This document shows, in pieces, positions 12,872-21,775 of a stretch of DNA of 23,114 nucleotides. Numbering within the stretch: the first letter of the stretch is position 1; each line of letters begins with the position of its first letter. Source of the stretch: a virus; IMG/VR virus record IMGVR_UViG_3300026518_000061, positions 1 through 23,114 of that record; one strand, given 5' to 3'. The notes beneath the pieces are model-generated. The model was not told the DNA's origin. It made no database searches and worked only from the letters and a program-made list of their open reading frames with translations. Position numbers and translations under genes: made by a program.

Positions 12872-13663
12872 ATGTTAAAACTCTTGAACCTTTTATCTTT
12901 GACAGCTCACGCAAACGCTAACGCTGCTTCTAAAATTTACGTTTGCGGTACAGCGCAAAACTCCGAACTTGCTCAAGTCGATTACGAAGGGCTTACATGG
13001 GTTGAGATCGGTGGTGTAGGTTCTCGTGGTGAACAAGGTAAGATTACAAACGTTCTTACATATGATACATGGAACGACACAGTTGTTCAAAAAGCTAAAG
13101 GTATGACTGACGCTGGTTCGGTTGATCTTGAAGTTGCTCGTGACCCGACTGACGCTGGTCAGATCATTCTACGTGCAGGAGCTGCAGTAGGTAACAACGA
13201 AAACTACGCCTTTAAAGAAGTTCGCGCAGACGGTACAAACGGCAATACAGGGACAGTGATTTACAACCGTGGTCTTGTTGCTGGTCTTCGTCGCCCTGGT
13301 GGTCGAAATGAAGACTTCGATCTTGAAGTTTACACTCTTGCTTTCCAACAGGAAGAAATCGTAGTTAATCCTTTAGATGGTGGTAACGCTCCTGTTAATA
13401 CGGTAGTTCCAGCAATCACAGGTACAGCTCAAGTTGGTGAAACACTTACTTCAGACACTGGTACATTTACAGGTGACGCTACAATTACCTATGAATATCA
13501 ATGGTATCGTGGTGGTTCGGCAATCTCAGGCGCTACATCATCTACATATGATCTTGTAGCTGCTGACGAAGGTTACATCATCACAGTCCGTGTAAGCGCG
13601 TCAAACGACGCTGGTTCAGCTTTCGCATTCTCTGCAGCTACTTCAGCTGTAGCGGCTGCATAA
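12872..13663 (+). CDS. Major tail (tube) protein with Ig-like C-terminal domain
   Basis: A 263-residue protein. Residues about 20-165 have the tail-tube pattern (GLTWVEIGGVGSRGEQGKIT; KAKGMTDAGSVDLEVARDPT; RGLVAGLRRPGGRNEDFDLE). Residues about 174-263 are a bacterial Ig-like domain (GTAQVGETLTSDTGTFTGDA; YQWYRGGSAISGATSSTYDL), which would project from the tube surface. The ATG has GAGGT eight bases upstream. The N-terminus MLKLLNLLSLTAHANANAAS is odd for a cytoplasmic tube subunit: hydrophobic, then Ala-rich, like a signal peptide, although it may only be a helix or arm. It makes the polymerised tail tube; copy number should be high, in keeping with its own promoter. Confidence 0.85.
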   Translation: MLKLLNLLSLTAHANANAASKIYVCGTAQNSELAQVDYEGLTWVEIGGVGSRGEQGKITNVLTYDTWNDTVVQKAKGMTDAGSVDLEVARDPTDAGQIILRAGAAVGNNENYAFKEVRADGTNGNTGTVIYNRGLVAGLRRPGGRNEDFDLEVYTLAFQQEEIVVNPLDGGNAPVNTVVPAITGTAQVGETLTSDTGTFTGDATITYEYQWYRGGSAISGATSSTYDLVAADEGYIITVRVSASNDAGSAFAFSAATSAVAAA

Positions 13664-13692
13664 TTTAAAACCCAGTAGGAGAAAAACGAGAA

Positions 13693-14073
13693 ATGGATTT
13701 AAGCGAGATTAAACCCGTTGAACGGATGATCGACATCATCCACCCGTCAACAGGCGAAGAAGTAGGTCTTAAGGTAACTGTTGTTTCAATAGATGACGAA
13801 AGACTTAAACGAGTAAAGCGTAAAATTCAGGACGAAAGTATTCGTCTTCAGAACAAAAACAAATCATTCAAAGCAGAAGACATTGAAGACAACCGACTTA
13901 AGTTGGTTTTCGCAGCAATGACCAGCTGGCAATGGGTCGGTGAAGCCACGTTCCACGGCGAAAAACCTGAGTTCAATCTTAAGAATGTTAAGGAGTTGTT
14001 CAAAGAGCTTCCTTGGGTTCAGGAACAGATCGAAAACGAGGTAAGCGATCAAGCTGCTTTTTTTACGATCTAA
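13693..14073 (+). CDS. Tail assembly chaperone, G-like product
   Basis: A 126-residue protein made when ribosomes stay in frame to the TAA at 14071. It is the equivalent of lambda gpG: small, charged, with SWQWVGEATFHGEKPEFNLK in the C-terminal half. It keeps the tape measure protein soluble and helps tube assembly. It follows the tube gene by 29 nt with AGGAG in the gap, and lies before the tape measure gene, the normal position. The last codons cross the slippery T-run at 14058-14064. Confidence 0.82.
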   Translation: MDLSEIKPVERMIDIIHPSTGEEVGLKVTVVSIDDERLKRVKRKIQDESIRLQNKNKSFKAEDIEDNRLKLVFAAMTSWQWVGEATFHGEKPEFNLKNVKELFKELPWVQEQIENEVSDQAAFFTI

Positions 14074-14486
14074 AGTATCAGCTGACCGAAGCGATCAGAA
14101 TATACGTCCGATACGAAACAATCAAAGACGAAGAAACAGGTGAAACTCGTAGAGAACTGAACGAGCGTTTAGGTATTCATTCCCCTGAGTTTCGCATCCC
14201 TGAAGTCGGTACTTATTTATGGCAGTGGTACAACGAGATCTCTCAGATCGGATCACCTCCTTCTGACAACGGGCGTGTAAATCCGATCCCTTATTCTGAG
14301 TATCGTTGTTGGGCTGAACTCACAGGAAAGATTGTATATCCTGTAGAATATGATATTCTCATAGCTATGGATCTAGCTTTCTGCGCTGAAACGAATGCTG
14401 AAACTGTAGCTAAGCGACTGAAAGAACAAGACCGAATGCAGAAAGAAGCGGAAGCAAAAAGCAAAGCCGCTCGCAGGAGAAGGTAG
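13693..14486 (+). CDS. Tail assembly chaperone fusion (GT-like) by -1 frameshift
   Basis: A predicted 264-residue fusion: 124 residues of the G-like frame, then 140 residues read in the -1 frame from position 14064. The junction reads …DQAAFF followed by YDLKYQLTEA. The downstream frame has no ATG and no SD at its open end; the first in-frame initiator is a TTG at 14013 inside the G-like gene. It is therefore best explained as the T part of a GT fusion. It holds YLWQWYNEIS and a basic, Ala-rich helical end. The T part is thought to recruit tube subunits while G binds the tape measure protein. The stop is 4 nt before the tape measure start. Confidence 0.8.
14058..14064 (+). promoter_or_regulatory. 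-1 ribosomal frameshift site (T TTT TTT)
   Basis: Seven T residues placed in phase with the G-like frame (GCT TTT TTT ACG ATC TAA) fit the X XXY YYZ rule with both codons able to re-pair after a -1 slip. The in-frame stop is 6 nt downstream. The -1 frame stays open for another 140 codons. Confidence 0.85.
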
Positions 14487-14490
14487 TTCA

Positions 14491-16866
14491 ATGGCAGACA
14501 TAGCTAAAATCGGTTTTCAAGCAGACACTAAAGCCCTCGAAGATGCTGTAGCAAAACTGAACAAAATCAAACCAGCAGCCAAAGGCGCTCAAGATTCAGC
14601 CAACCAACTGTCCAAAGCAGCCGCTGCAGCAAGTTTACAAGTCCAAAAAGCCGCAGTTACCGCAGCAAAAGCGGAAGCTTCTAAAGCTCAAGCGGTCTAC
14701 AACACAGCCAGAGCTTCTGCTACCGCATCCAAGCAAGACATTGCAGCAGCAGCTGCAGCAAACAAGAAAGCACAAGCAGCATACAGTAACGCTAAAGCTG
14801 AGCGCGACAGAACCACAGCGATCATTGCAGCAATGAACGCTGAGAAACAAATGCAGAAAGTTACAGACGCTACGACAAACGCTTTGATGCGTCAGGACGC
14901 GGCGCTTAATGAAGTAGCTGCTGGCTTGGGTAGAGTTGGTCGTGGAGGTGGAGCTGGTGGAGGTGTACCAGTCAATCCAGCAGTACCAGCAAACGACGCA
15001 ATGCCTAACCGTTTTAATACAGCCAACATTGCTGCACAGTTTCAGGACATTGGTGTTACTGCAGCAATGGGGATGAACCCTCTAACCATTGCTCTTCAAC
15101 AAGGTACACAGCTCTCAGCTATTCTTAATTCAATGGAGAGCCCACTTAAAGGTATAGCTGTCGCTTTCAGGTCGATCATCAACCCAGTGTCCTTAACATC
15201 TATTGCTCTGGTAGGTTTGATCGCTGGAGGTCTTCAGTTAGTTGACTGGATCTCTGTCGGTAAGTCGGCACTGAATACTTTAGCTGACGGGATGCAGTTT
15301 GTCGCTGACAATGCTGGGGCTTTGAGTGTAGCTTTCTTGGGTTTAAGTGTCTCAATGCTTGCTTTGAATTGGTCTTCGTTGATAACAGGTCTTAAGACTG
15401 CGACAGTAACTATGGCTGCTCTAGCAGCTTCAACCTGGGGAGTCATAGCGCCTTTCGTTGCTGCTGGAGCAGCCGCCGCAGCGTTTGCAGGAATACTTTA
15501 TGCTGTGTTTGGTCAAGACTTCATAAACGCAGTCAAAACTGGCGTTAACACTGGTATCGCGTTAATGGTTGGTTTTTTCAAATCTATTGCTGGTCTGTTT
15601 ACGAGTACATCATTGTCCAAGATATTTGTTGGCGCTTTTGCTTTTGCTTTAAACGCTGTAGGAGCTTTGATCGAAACCGCTATAAACGGGTGGATAGCTG
15701 TTATAAATGGTTTTCTTGATCGTTTACCGCAGAGCATGAAAGACAAACTCGGAATTAACTTGCTGAGCGATGTTGATATTCCTTCGGTTTATAATCCTCT
15801 TATCGAAGGTGGTGTTGAAGCTGCTTCGATCATTGCTGACAGCTTTAGAGAATCTTTTGGTACTGACTGGGTTGGTGTAACATCGGAAGCTGTCGAAAGT
15901 GCAGCGCAAGCTGCAGTAGGTAAGCTTAGAAATCTGGCTTCAGGTCTAGGTGACGAAGAGAAGAAAAAACGCGGAAAGACAGACGCTGAGAAATACCAAG
16001 ACGTAATTGACGCAGCAAACAGACGTATTGAAACTCTTCATGCCGAGCAGGAAGCGTTAGGTCTTACAGCGTTAGAAGCAGAAAAGCTCACTCGTTACAC
16101 AGAGATGCTTAACAGCGCTCAACAAAAGGGTTTAACTCTTACTGACGCTCAAAAGAACGAGCTGAGAGACTTAGCTGGTGAGATGGCGGTACTGTCCGAA
16201 GAGACGCGCAAGACCGAAGAAGTTTTAGACTTCATGAAAAGCACGAGTAAGAGTTTCTTCTCGGACATGAAGGGTTCTCTTCAGGAGGGTGAAAGTCTAT
16301 GGGATTCTTTTTCTAACGCTGTTGTGAATGCTTTGGATCGCATGCTTGAGAAGTTTCTGCAAGCTTCTCTGGATGGTCTGTTTGATAGCTCTATAGGAGC
16401 ATTTGGTGGTAACGGTGGTTCAAGTTGGTTAACCGATATTGGAAGTTTCTTGTTCAGTGCAAAAGGCAATGCGTTCGCTAATGACAACGTTGTACCATTT
16501 GCTAAAGGTGGCGCGTTTACGAACAGTATCGTTAGCAAACCTACAATGTTCGCGTACGGTGATTCTTTCGGTGTTATGGGTGAAGCGGGAGCTGAAGCTG
16601 TAATGCCGCTAGGAAGAACTGGTGACGGTTCATTAGGTGTTAAGGTTGCTGACAGTGGAATGTCGGGCGGTGGTGGAAACGTTGTCGTCAACGTGTATAA
16701 TAACAGCAGTGCAAAAGCTACAGTCAACCAGCGTCAGACAGCAAACGGTATGGAACTTGATGTTCTTGTTGATGAAACAGTAGCACAGAAAATGTCAGAA
16801 CAGGGTTCGGCTTCTAGCCGCGCATTAAACAACCGTGACAATCGCGGTTACATACGGAGGGGATAA
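14491..16866 (+). CDS. Tail tape measure protein
   Basis: A 791-residue protein whose length sets tail length. Residues about 1-145 are Ala/Lys-rich coiled coil, followed by a Gly/Pro linker (GRGGGAGGGVPVNPAVPAND). Residues about 178-215 hold the tape-measure motif IAAQFQDIGVTAAMGMNPLT, then IALQQGTQLSAI. Several hydrophobic segments lie between about 230 and 400 and may help DNA cross the inner membrane. Residues about 590-630 (LQEGESLWDSFSNAVVNALD…) resemble the lambda gpH C-terminal region, and GVMGEAGAEAVMPLGRTGDG is a frequent C-terminal motif. At about 0.15 nm per residue it would give a tail near 120 nm. SD AGAAGG lies before the ATG. Confidence 0.93.
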   Translation: MADIAKIGFQADTKALEDAVAKLNKIKPAAKGAQDSANQLSKAAAAASLQVQKAAVTAAKAEASKAQAVYNTARASATASKQDIAAAAAANKKAQAAYSNAKAERDRTTAIIAAMNAEKQMQKVTDATTNALMRQDAALNEVAAGLGRVGRGGGAGGGVPVNPAVPANDAMPNRFNTANIAAQFQDIGVTAAMGMNPLTIALQQGTQLSAILNSMESPLKGIAVAFRSIINPVSLTSIALVGLIAGGLQLVDWISVGKSALNTLADGMQFVADNAGALSVAFLGLSVSMLALNWSSLITGLKTATVTMAALAASTWGVIAPFVAAGAAAAAFAGILYAVFGQDFINAVKTGVNTGIALMVGFFKSIAGLFTSTSLSKIFVGAFAFALNAVGALIETAINGWIAVINGFLDRLPQSMKDKLGINLLSDVDIPSVYNPLIEGGVEAASIIADSFRESFGTDWVGVTSEAVESAAQAAVGKLRNLASGLGDEEKKKRGKTDAEKYQDVIDAANRRIETLHAEQEALGLTALEAEKLTRYTEMLNSAQQKGLTLTDAQKNELRDLAGEMAVLSEETRKTEEVLDFMKSTSKSFFSDMKGSLQEGESLWDSFSNAVVNALDRMLEKFLQASLDGLFDSSIGAFGGNGGSSWLTDIGSFLFSAKGNAFANDNVVPFAKGGAFTNSIVSKPTMFAYGDSFGVMGEAGAEAVMPLGRTGDGSLGVKVADSGMSGGGGNVVVNVYNNSSAKATVNQRQTANGMELDVLVDETVAQKMSEQGSASSRALNNRDNRGYIRRG

Positions 16867-17204
16867 TGGCAACTTGGCCTACAGACCTTAAGATAAATAG
16901 AGAAAACTTCAAAGAAGAACCGCCTAGCAATGCGTTGCGTTCTTCGATGGAGACGGGACCCGCTAAAGTACGCAAGAGAGCTGCTTCAGCAGTAAGACCT
17001 GTAAGCTTTAACATGATGTTGGATGATGACGACCTAGAGACTTTCGATGCTTTCTACTTGGCTAACGAAGCGTTGTCTTTTGACTTTACACATCCAAGAA
17101 CAGAAGCAACAGTAAGTGCTAGGTTTCAGACAGAAGAACCAGTCTCCTACGACCTTAAGGAAACAATGTGGGTCGTCAACGTTAAGCTGGAGATCTTACC
17201 GTGA
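16866..17204 (+). CDS. Minor tail protein, lambda M-like
   Basis: A 112-residue protein of the phage minor tail (gpM) type: an N-terminal FKEEPPSNALRSSMETGPAK segment, a basic KVRKRAASAVRPVSFNMML segment, then DDLETFDAFYLANEALSFDF and a C-terminal WVVNVKLEILP. It belongs to the tail-tip complex. The start overlaps the tape measure stop (TAATG) with GGAGGGG as SD, and the end overlaps the next gene through GTGA. Confidence 0.85.
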   Translation: MATWPTDLKINRENFKEEPPSNALRSSMETGPAKVRKRAASAVRPVSFNMMLDDDDLETFDAFYLANEALSFDFTHPRTEATVSARFQTEEPVSYDLKETMWVVNVKLEILP

Positions 17205-17701
17205 CCTTAGAAACGAGTGACGACTTTAAGAGAGAAGCTTACGCCCAAGAAACCGACAATGTTTTTATAACGTTGTTGACTTTCAGTAGTGATGAACTTG
17301 ACGAAGACATCTACATCACCGAAGCAGCTTACGAGACGTTACCGCTCGCTAACGTAGACGGTGTCGTAAGTAACGGTATAGAGTACATATACACTCCTTA
17401 TGACATTAGACTTCCTAGAGACGATGCTACAGGGACGGTAAGCGCTAAGTTGATTGTAGACAATGTAGCGAGAAGTCTAATAGCTACGGTTCGTTCTATT
17501 AGCTCACCTGTAACCGTAACCGTTCAAGTGGTTTTGAGTAGAGATCCTGATTACGTAGAGCGTGAGTATGACTTCTTCCAGCTCACCTCGGTTTCTTACG
17601 ATGCTTTTACCATCGAAGGTCAACTGACGTTAGATTACTGGGGTTTGGAACCGTTCCCGTCAGGACGATTCACACCTTCAGGTTTCCCAGGTTTATTCTA
17701 A
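17201..17701 (+). CDS. Minor tail protein, lambda L-like (DUF1833)
   Basis: A 166-residue protein starting at GTG, with GGAG eight bases upstream and a GTGA overlap with the M-like gene. Its features, FKREAYAQETDNVFITLLTF near the N-terminus, YTPYDIRLPRDDATGTVSAK in the middle, and a C-terminal LDYWGLEPFPSGRFTPSGFP, match the DUF1833 family that takes the place of lambda gpL in many phages. Lambda gpL carries an iron-sulfur cluster bound by cysteines; this protein has no cysteine, so it cannot carry one in the same way. It is part of the tail-tip assembly. Confidence 0.8.
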   Translation: MTLETSDDFKREAYAQETDNVFITLLTFSSDELDEDIYITEAAYETLPLANVDGVVSNGIEYIYTPYDIRLPRDDATGTVSAKLIVDNVARSLIATVRSISSPVTVTVQVVLSRDPDYVEREYDFFQLTSVSYDAFTIEGQLTLDYWGLEPFPSGRFTPSGFPGLF

Positions 17702-18135
17702 TGGAGTGGGTCAATCATTACGTCCGAACAGTGAAGTTCGTCGAAAGAGGGCGAGAAGAGACAAGAGCTGACTGCTGGGGTCTTGTTAGGTTGATATACA
17801 AGAACGAACTCAATGTAGACCTACCTTCGTTTCTCGATTACAAAACAACCAAGCAGTGTCGTAAGATCACTAAAATGATGGATGAAGAGCGTGAGATGAA
17901 CTGGGAGGAAGTCAGCGGTTCCGAAAAGCCCTTCGATGTAATTCTAATCAGAGAAGCAGGTTTTGCGATGCATGTTGGCGTTGTCATAGGCAAAGGGCTT
18001 ATGGTACATTGTCAGAACGGAAGCGATACGACCGTTGCAAACTACAAAACCAACAAAGACTGGACGAGTAAAGTAGAAGGTATTTACAGATATGCAAGAA
18101 ATTCAGACAGCGCTTCTACCGTTCCAACAAACTAG
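17701..18135 (+). CDS. NlpC/P60-type tail peptidase, lambda K-like
   Basis: A 144-residue cysteine peptidase. The catalytic Cys lies in RADCWGLVRLIYKNE (about residues 22-36) and the His in AFAMHVGVVIGKG-like sequence (near residue 81), with further polar residues at VHCQNG. This is the NlpC/P60 arrangement. Such tail-tip enzymes cleave peptidoglycan peptides or take part in tip assembly. The size fits a lone peptidase domain, without the JAB-type N-terminal domain of lambda gpK. Its start overlaps the L-like stop by one base, and its last 44 nt overlap the J-like gene. Confidence 0.88.
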   Translation: MEWVNHYVRTVKFVERGREETRADCWGLVRLIYKNELNVDLPSFLDYKTTKQCRKITKMMDEEREMNWEEVSGSEKPFDVILIREAGFAMHVGVVIGKGLMVHCQNGSDTTVANYKTNKDWTSKVEGIYRYARNSDSASTVPTN

Positions 18136-21100
18136 AAAGACAGTTGTAATCCCTGAAGGTATGACCTTACAGGAGATGATCGAATACTTGGTTCCTGTAG
18201 ATTACGCTAAGTTAGAGTTTAGAATTCTAATCAACTCTGAACTCATCGAGAAGAAGTACTGGCGCTCAGTACGACCAAAGCAATCAGCTATCGTCACAAT
18301 CAACACCGTCCCTGGTAAAGGTGGAGGGGGCAAAAACCCTCTAGCTACTGTAATTAGTATTGCAGCGTTGATTGCTGCTCCATACGCTGCAGGTGCTTTT
18401 GGTAGTAGTTTAGCGTTAGGTATTTTCGGCGGCGGTGTAGCGACAGCAGGTCAGGTGGCTTTTGCTAGTGGTTTGATTAAAGTAGGTATAGCAGGTGTAG
18501 CTTATCTAGCTACGTCAGCGCTATCCAGCACTCCTGCGCAAAGCAACAACACAAGATCAGCAAATACAAGCATAACAGAGTCAAAAACTCAGTACGTTGA
18601 AGGAGCTTCGAACGAGATACTACCTTACGGTATCATACCTGCAAACCTCGGTACTAACCGCATGTTCCCGCCGCAAGCAGCTTTACCTTACACAGAGACA
18701 AGTGGTAAGAAACAGTACTCCCGTCAAATGTTTACATACGGTTACGGTGATGTAGAGATCACAGAACGAAAGATCGGTGAGACACTGACAAGCGAGTTTA
18801 CCGAGATCGAGATGGAAGATAAACTGTCCTCAGATCTGAACGACGGTGTAGACCTCTATAGTAATGACGTGTATCAAGACGGTTATGCGGTTACTGTCAG
18901 TAACTCTACAGGTTGGATTACCAGAACAACACAACCTAATATAGACGAGTTTGAGATAGAACTTACATGGAGTCAGTTTTACGGCTTAAGTAGTGAAGGT
19001 GACGTTCAGAACATAACAGCAGCTTTCGAGTACAGATACGCTCCTACAGGAACTACTGACTACGTAGAGACTGTTGCGGTTTCCTATACTGAACGAACAA
19101 CAGTGTCGATACGTAAAGTGATACGGGTGGTTTTACCGTCGAACGGTCAATGGGATGTTGATATTCGTAGAACGACAGCAGACGACAGCGAGACTAAGTA
19201 TAGAAGTGAAGCGACACTAACCGCCATTCGTTCCATCACCTATGTAAACCCGATCAATCAGGAAGACATATCAGGAAGCGCCATGCGTATTCTTGGTACA
19301 GACCAACTTAACGGTTCTGTCGACAAGTATAACGTCATTTGTCAGACCTACATGGACGACTGGGACGCGGACGGGGAAGAGTGGCTTTCAAACCAACTCA
19401 CGTCCAACCCAGCGAGTATATACAGACACATCCTTCAATCACCAGCGTTTGCTAAAGCTATCCCTGACGAAAGACTGCGATTGGATGAGCTTCAGGAATG
19501 GCATGAATATTGTGATACAGAAGGTCTGACCTTCAATCGTGTCATCGACTATGAAACAAGCGTTGATGAACTCTTAGATGACGTTTGCGCCGCAGGTTTC
19601 GCTACCAAAAGTAAAGTCGACGGTACTTATGGTGTTATCGTCGACAACGAGAAACCAGTGATAAAAGGAATGATAACTCCTAGAAACTCTTGGGGTTATC
19701 AAGCAGAACTCATATACCCTGAGATACCTCATGCTTACAGGGTAAGGTTTAGAAACCAAGATAACGGTTATGCGCTTGATGAGCGTATTGTCTACGCTGA
19801 TGGTTACGATGAAGAGACAGCAGAACTTTATGAGGTTCTTGAGTTCTACAGCTGTACTGACGCTGAACTAGCTTATAAGTATGCTCGCAGGTATCTAGCC
19901 AATCTCTTGCTTCAGCCAGAAACTCATATTATCAACATGGACTTTGAAAACCTCACCTTCAACAGAGGTGATAGAGTAACACTCGTCAATGATGCGATCT
20001 TAGTCGGTATCGGTAGCGCTCGCATCAAGTCCTTAATTTACGACGATGACGAAACACCTACAGAAGTAACAGGTTTTGTTATAGATGATGTTGTTGAAGT
20101 CCCCACGAACGCTAACAACTTTGCTGTAAGAATTAGATATGCTGACGCTAGTTCTTTTGCCTACCATGAACTTGATACTGTTTTAGGTGAAACAAATGAG
20201 TTCACTTTCGTCACTCCGATAACTTATGACGACGACGAAGACACTGGGACAGACCAAATGCTCGAAGGGGCTCTGTGTTCGTTCGTAGAGGACGGGTTAG
20301 AGTTGGATGTTCTTATTCATGAAATAACAATGAACAAGGATCACTCAGCTCGCATCAGAGCTATTAACTATGCTCCTGAAAGGTTTACAGCATATGACGG
20401 TGACATTCCTGAGTTTGAGAGCAGAGTTACACTACCTTTAGCTAACTACCGCCCTGCCGCTCCTACACTGGACGGTGAGGTTCAGTCTGACGAAAGTGTT
20501 ATGCTCAAGAACAGTGACGCAAGTTACGTAACCAGAATGGTCATTCCGATCAAGAACACGAACGAAGAGAACATAGGTACTCTTGTTAGAATAAGAGCGT
20601 CTGGTACTGCTGAATGGCTTTACCCTAGCGCTCTGTCCGTAACACCTACAGAAGTCGTTCTGACAGGTCTGCAAGGCGGCAGTCGTTATGACATTGAGAT
20701 AAGATACCAGAGACTTACAGGGCAGAAGCTTATATCGCAACCACTAACATTAACGAACACTCTATATGAGGGGGCTACAGGAATACCTTCAGATGTTGAG
20801 AACTTCAGAGTAATCAAAGTCGGTGATTCAGGTTTCTTCGAGTGGGATGACATTGAAGACATTGATCTAAGTCATTACGTTATTAGACATAGCGCTTCGA
20901 CTAGCGGGGCTTCTTGGGGTACTTCACAGGTTGTTAGTGATCGCATCAAAACAAACCGTGTCCCTGTCTACCTGCAGAACGGTACGTTCTTGATAAAAGC
21001 TGTAGACATCTTAGGTAATGAGAGTGAGAATGCAACCTCTCTTGTTGTTGAGGATGTGAACTTCTATCGAAATGTTGTAGAGACGCTTGACGATGCTAAT

Positions 21101-21775
21101 GACAACAGCTGGGGTGGAACGAAAACTAATGTGGTTGTTGATGGAAGTACTATCACATTAGACGACAACACGAGTGTTGGTTATTATTACTTCTACGACG
21201 ATCCTTTAGATTTAAGTGAAATTTATGACAACAATCTGACCGCAACTGTAGAAGCCTACGGTGCTACGGTTGACGGGTCTGGTCTTAACATTAGGTCTGT
21301 CACATCTATTCGTGAAATAACATCCATTAGAGGGGTCGAGAACAACTCGTTTAGCGTCTCGCTTGAGATGAACTACAGTGACGATGACGTGACCTACAGT
21401 GGTTGGACGAGCTTTGTAACTGGTAAGCTGAGCGCAAGATACTTAAAGTTCAGGTTAGTACTTGAAAGCTTCGACCCAGCTATCAATGTTGTAGTTTCCT
21501 CAGCTATTGTAACTGTTGATATGCCTGACAGAGACGAAGCCGAATCAGAGCTCACAGTCCCTACAGGTGGGCACACTGTCACGTACTCTGCGGCGTTCCA
21601 GAACAACCCTGCAGTCAACATTACCGTCAAGGACGGTGAGGTAGATGACAAGATCGAATACACCAGTAAGGATGCGACAGGCTTTACTTTTAAGGTGTAT
21701 AACGCTACAGTAGGTGATTATGTGTCGCGTACATTTGACTACAGCGCGACTGGATACGGAAGGGTTGTCTCGTAA
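18092..21775 (+). CDS. Tail tip / central fiber protein, lambda J-like (gpI-like N-terminus)
   Basis: A 1227-residue host-recognition protein. Residues 1-75 form a beta-grasp-like part ending in VNTVPGKGGGGKNP. Residues about 83-145 are a hydrophobic Gly/Ala-rich segment. Both features are typical of lambda gpI, which lies as a separate gene in lambda; here it seems fused to the J part. Next come a tip-hub part (about 160-800), a fibronectin type III-like domain at about 893-985 (IPSDVENFRVIKVGDSGFFE…) and a C-terminal domain ending in SRTFDYSATGYGRVVS, common in J-like proteins. It starts inside the peptidase gene with GAAGG about 10 nt upstream. Variation in the C-terminal part is expected to set host range. 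Confidence 0.85.
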   Translation: MQEIQTALLPFQQTRKTVVIPEGMTLQEMIEYLVPVDYAKLEFRILINSELIEKKYWRSVRPKQSAIVTINTVPGKGGGGKNPLATVISIAALIAAPYAAGAFGSSLALGIFGGGVATAGQVAFASGLIKVGIAGVAYLATSALSSTPAQSNNTRSANTSITESKTQYVEGASNEILPYGIIPANLGTNRMFPPQAALPYTETSGKKQYSRQMFTYGYGDVEITERKIGETLTSEFTEIEMEDKLSSDLNDGVDLYSNDVYQDGYAVTVSNSTGWITRTTQPNIDEFEIELTWSQFYGLSSEGDVQNITAAFEYRYAPTGTTDYVETVAVSYTERTTVSIRKVIRVVLPSNGQWDVDIRRTTADDSETKYRSEATLTAIRSITYVNPINQEDISGSAMRILGTDQLNGSVDKYNVICQTYMDDWDADGEEWLSNQLTSNPASIYRHILQSPAFAKAIPDERLRLDELQEWHEYCDTEGLTFNRVIDYETSVDELLDDVCAAGFATKSKVDGTYGVIVDNEKPVIKGMITPRNSWGYQAELIYPEIPHAYRVRFRNQDNGYALDERIVYADGYDEETAELYEVLEFYSCTDAELAYKYARRYLANLLLQPETHIINMDFENLTFNRGDRVTLVNDAILVGIGSARIKSLIYDDDETPTEVTGFVIDDVVEVPTNANNFAVRIRYADASSFAYHELDTVLGETNEFTFVTPITYDDDEDTGTDQMLEGALCSFVEDGLELDVLIHEITMNKDHSARIRAINYAPERFTAYDGDIPEFESRVTLPLANYRPAAPTLDGEVQSDESVMLKNSDASYVTRMVIPIKNTNEENIGTLVRIRASGTAEWLYPSALSVTPTEVVLTGLQGGSRYDIEIRYQRLTGQKLISQPLTLTNTLYEGATGIPSDVENFRVIKVGDSGFFEWDDIEDIDLSHYVIRHSASTSGASWGTSQVVSDRIKTNRVPVYLQNGTFLIKAVDILGNESENATSLVVEDVNFYRNVVETLDDANDNSWGGTKTNVVVDGSTITLDDNTSVGYYYFYDDPLDLSEIYDNNLTATVEAYGATVDGSGLNIRSVTSIREITSIRGVENNSFSVSLEMNYSDDDVTYSGWTSFVTGKLSARYLKFRLVLESFDPAINVVVSSAIVTVDMPDRDEAESELTVPTGGHTVTYSAAFQNNPAVNITVKDGEVDDKIEYTSKDATGFTFKVYNATVGDYVSRTFDYSATGYGRVVS

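Noticed and set aside
14013-14063. Independent start for the second tail chaperone frame
   Set aside because: Only a TTG without SD, inside the G-like gene. The slippery heptamer explains the frame better.
16281-16727. 148-codon minus-strand open frame inside the tape measure gene
   Set aside because: Antisense shadow: low-complexity Pro/Ala/Leu-rich product, no SD, and full overlap with a well-supported gene.
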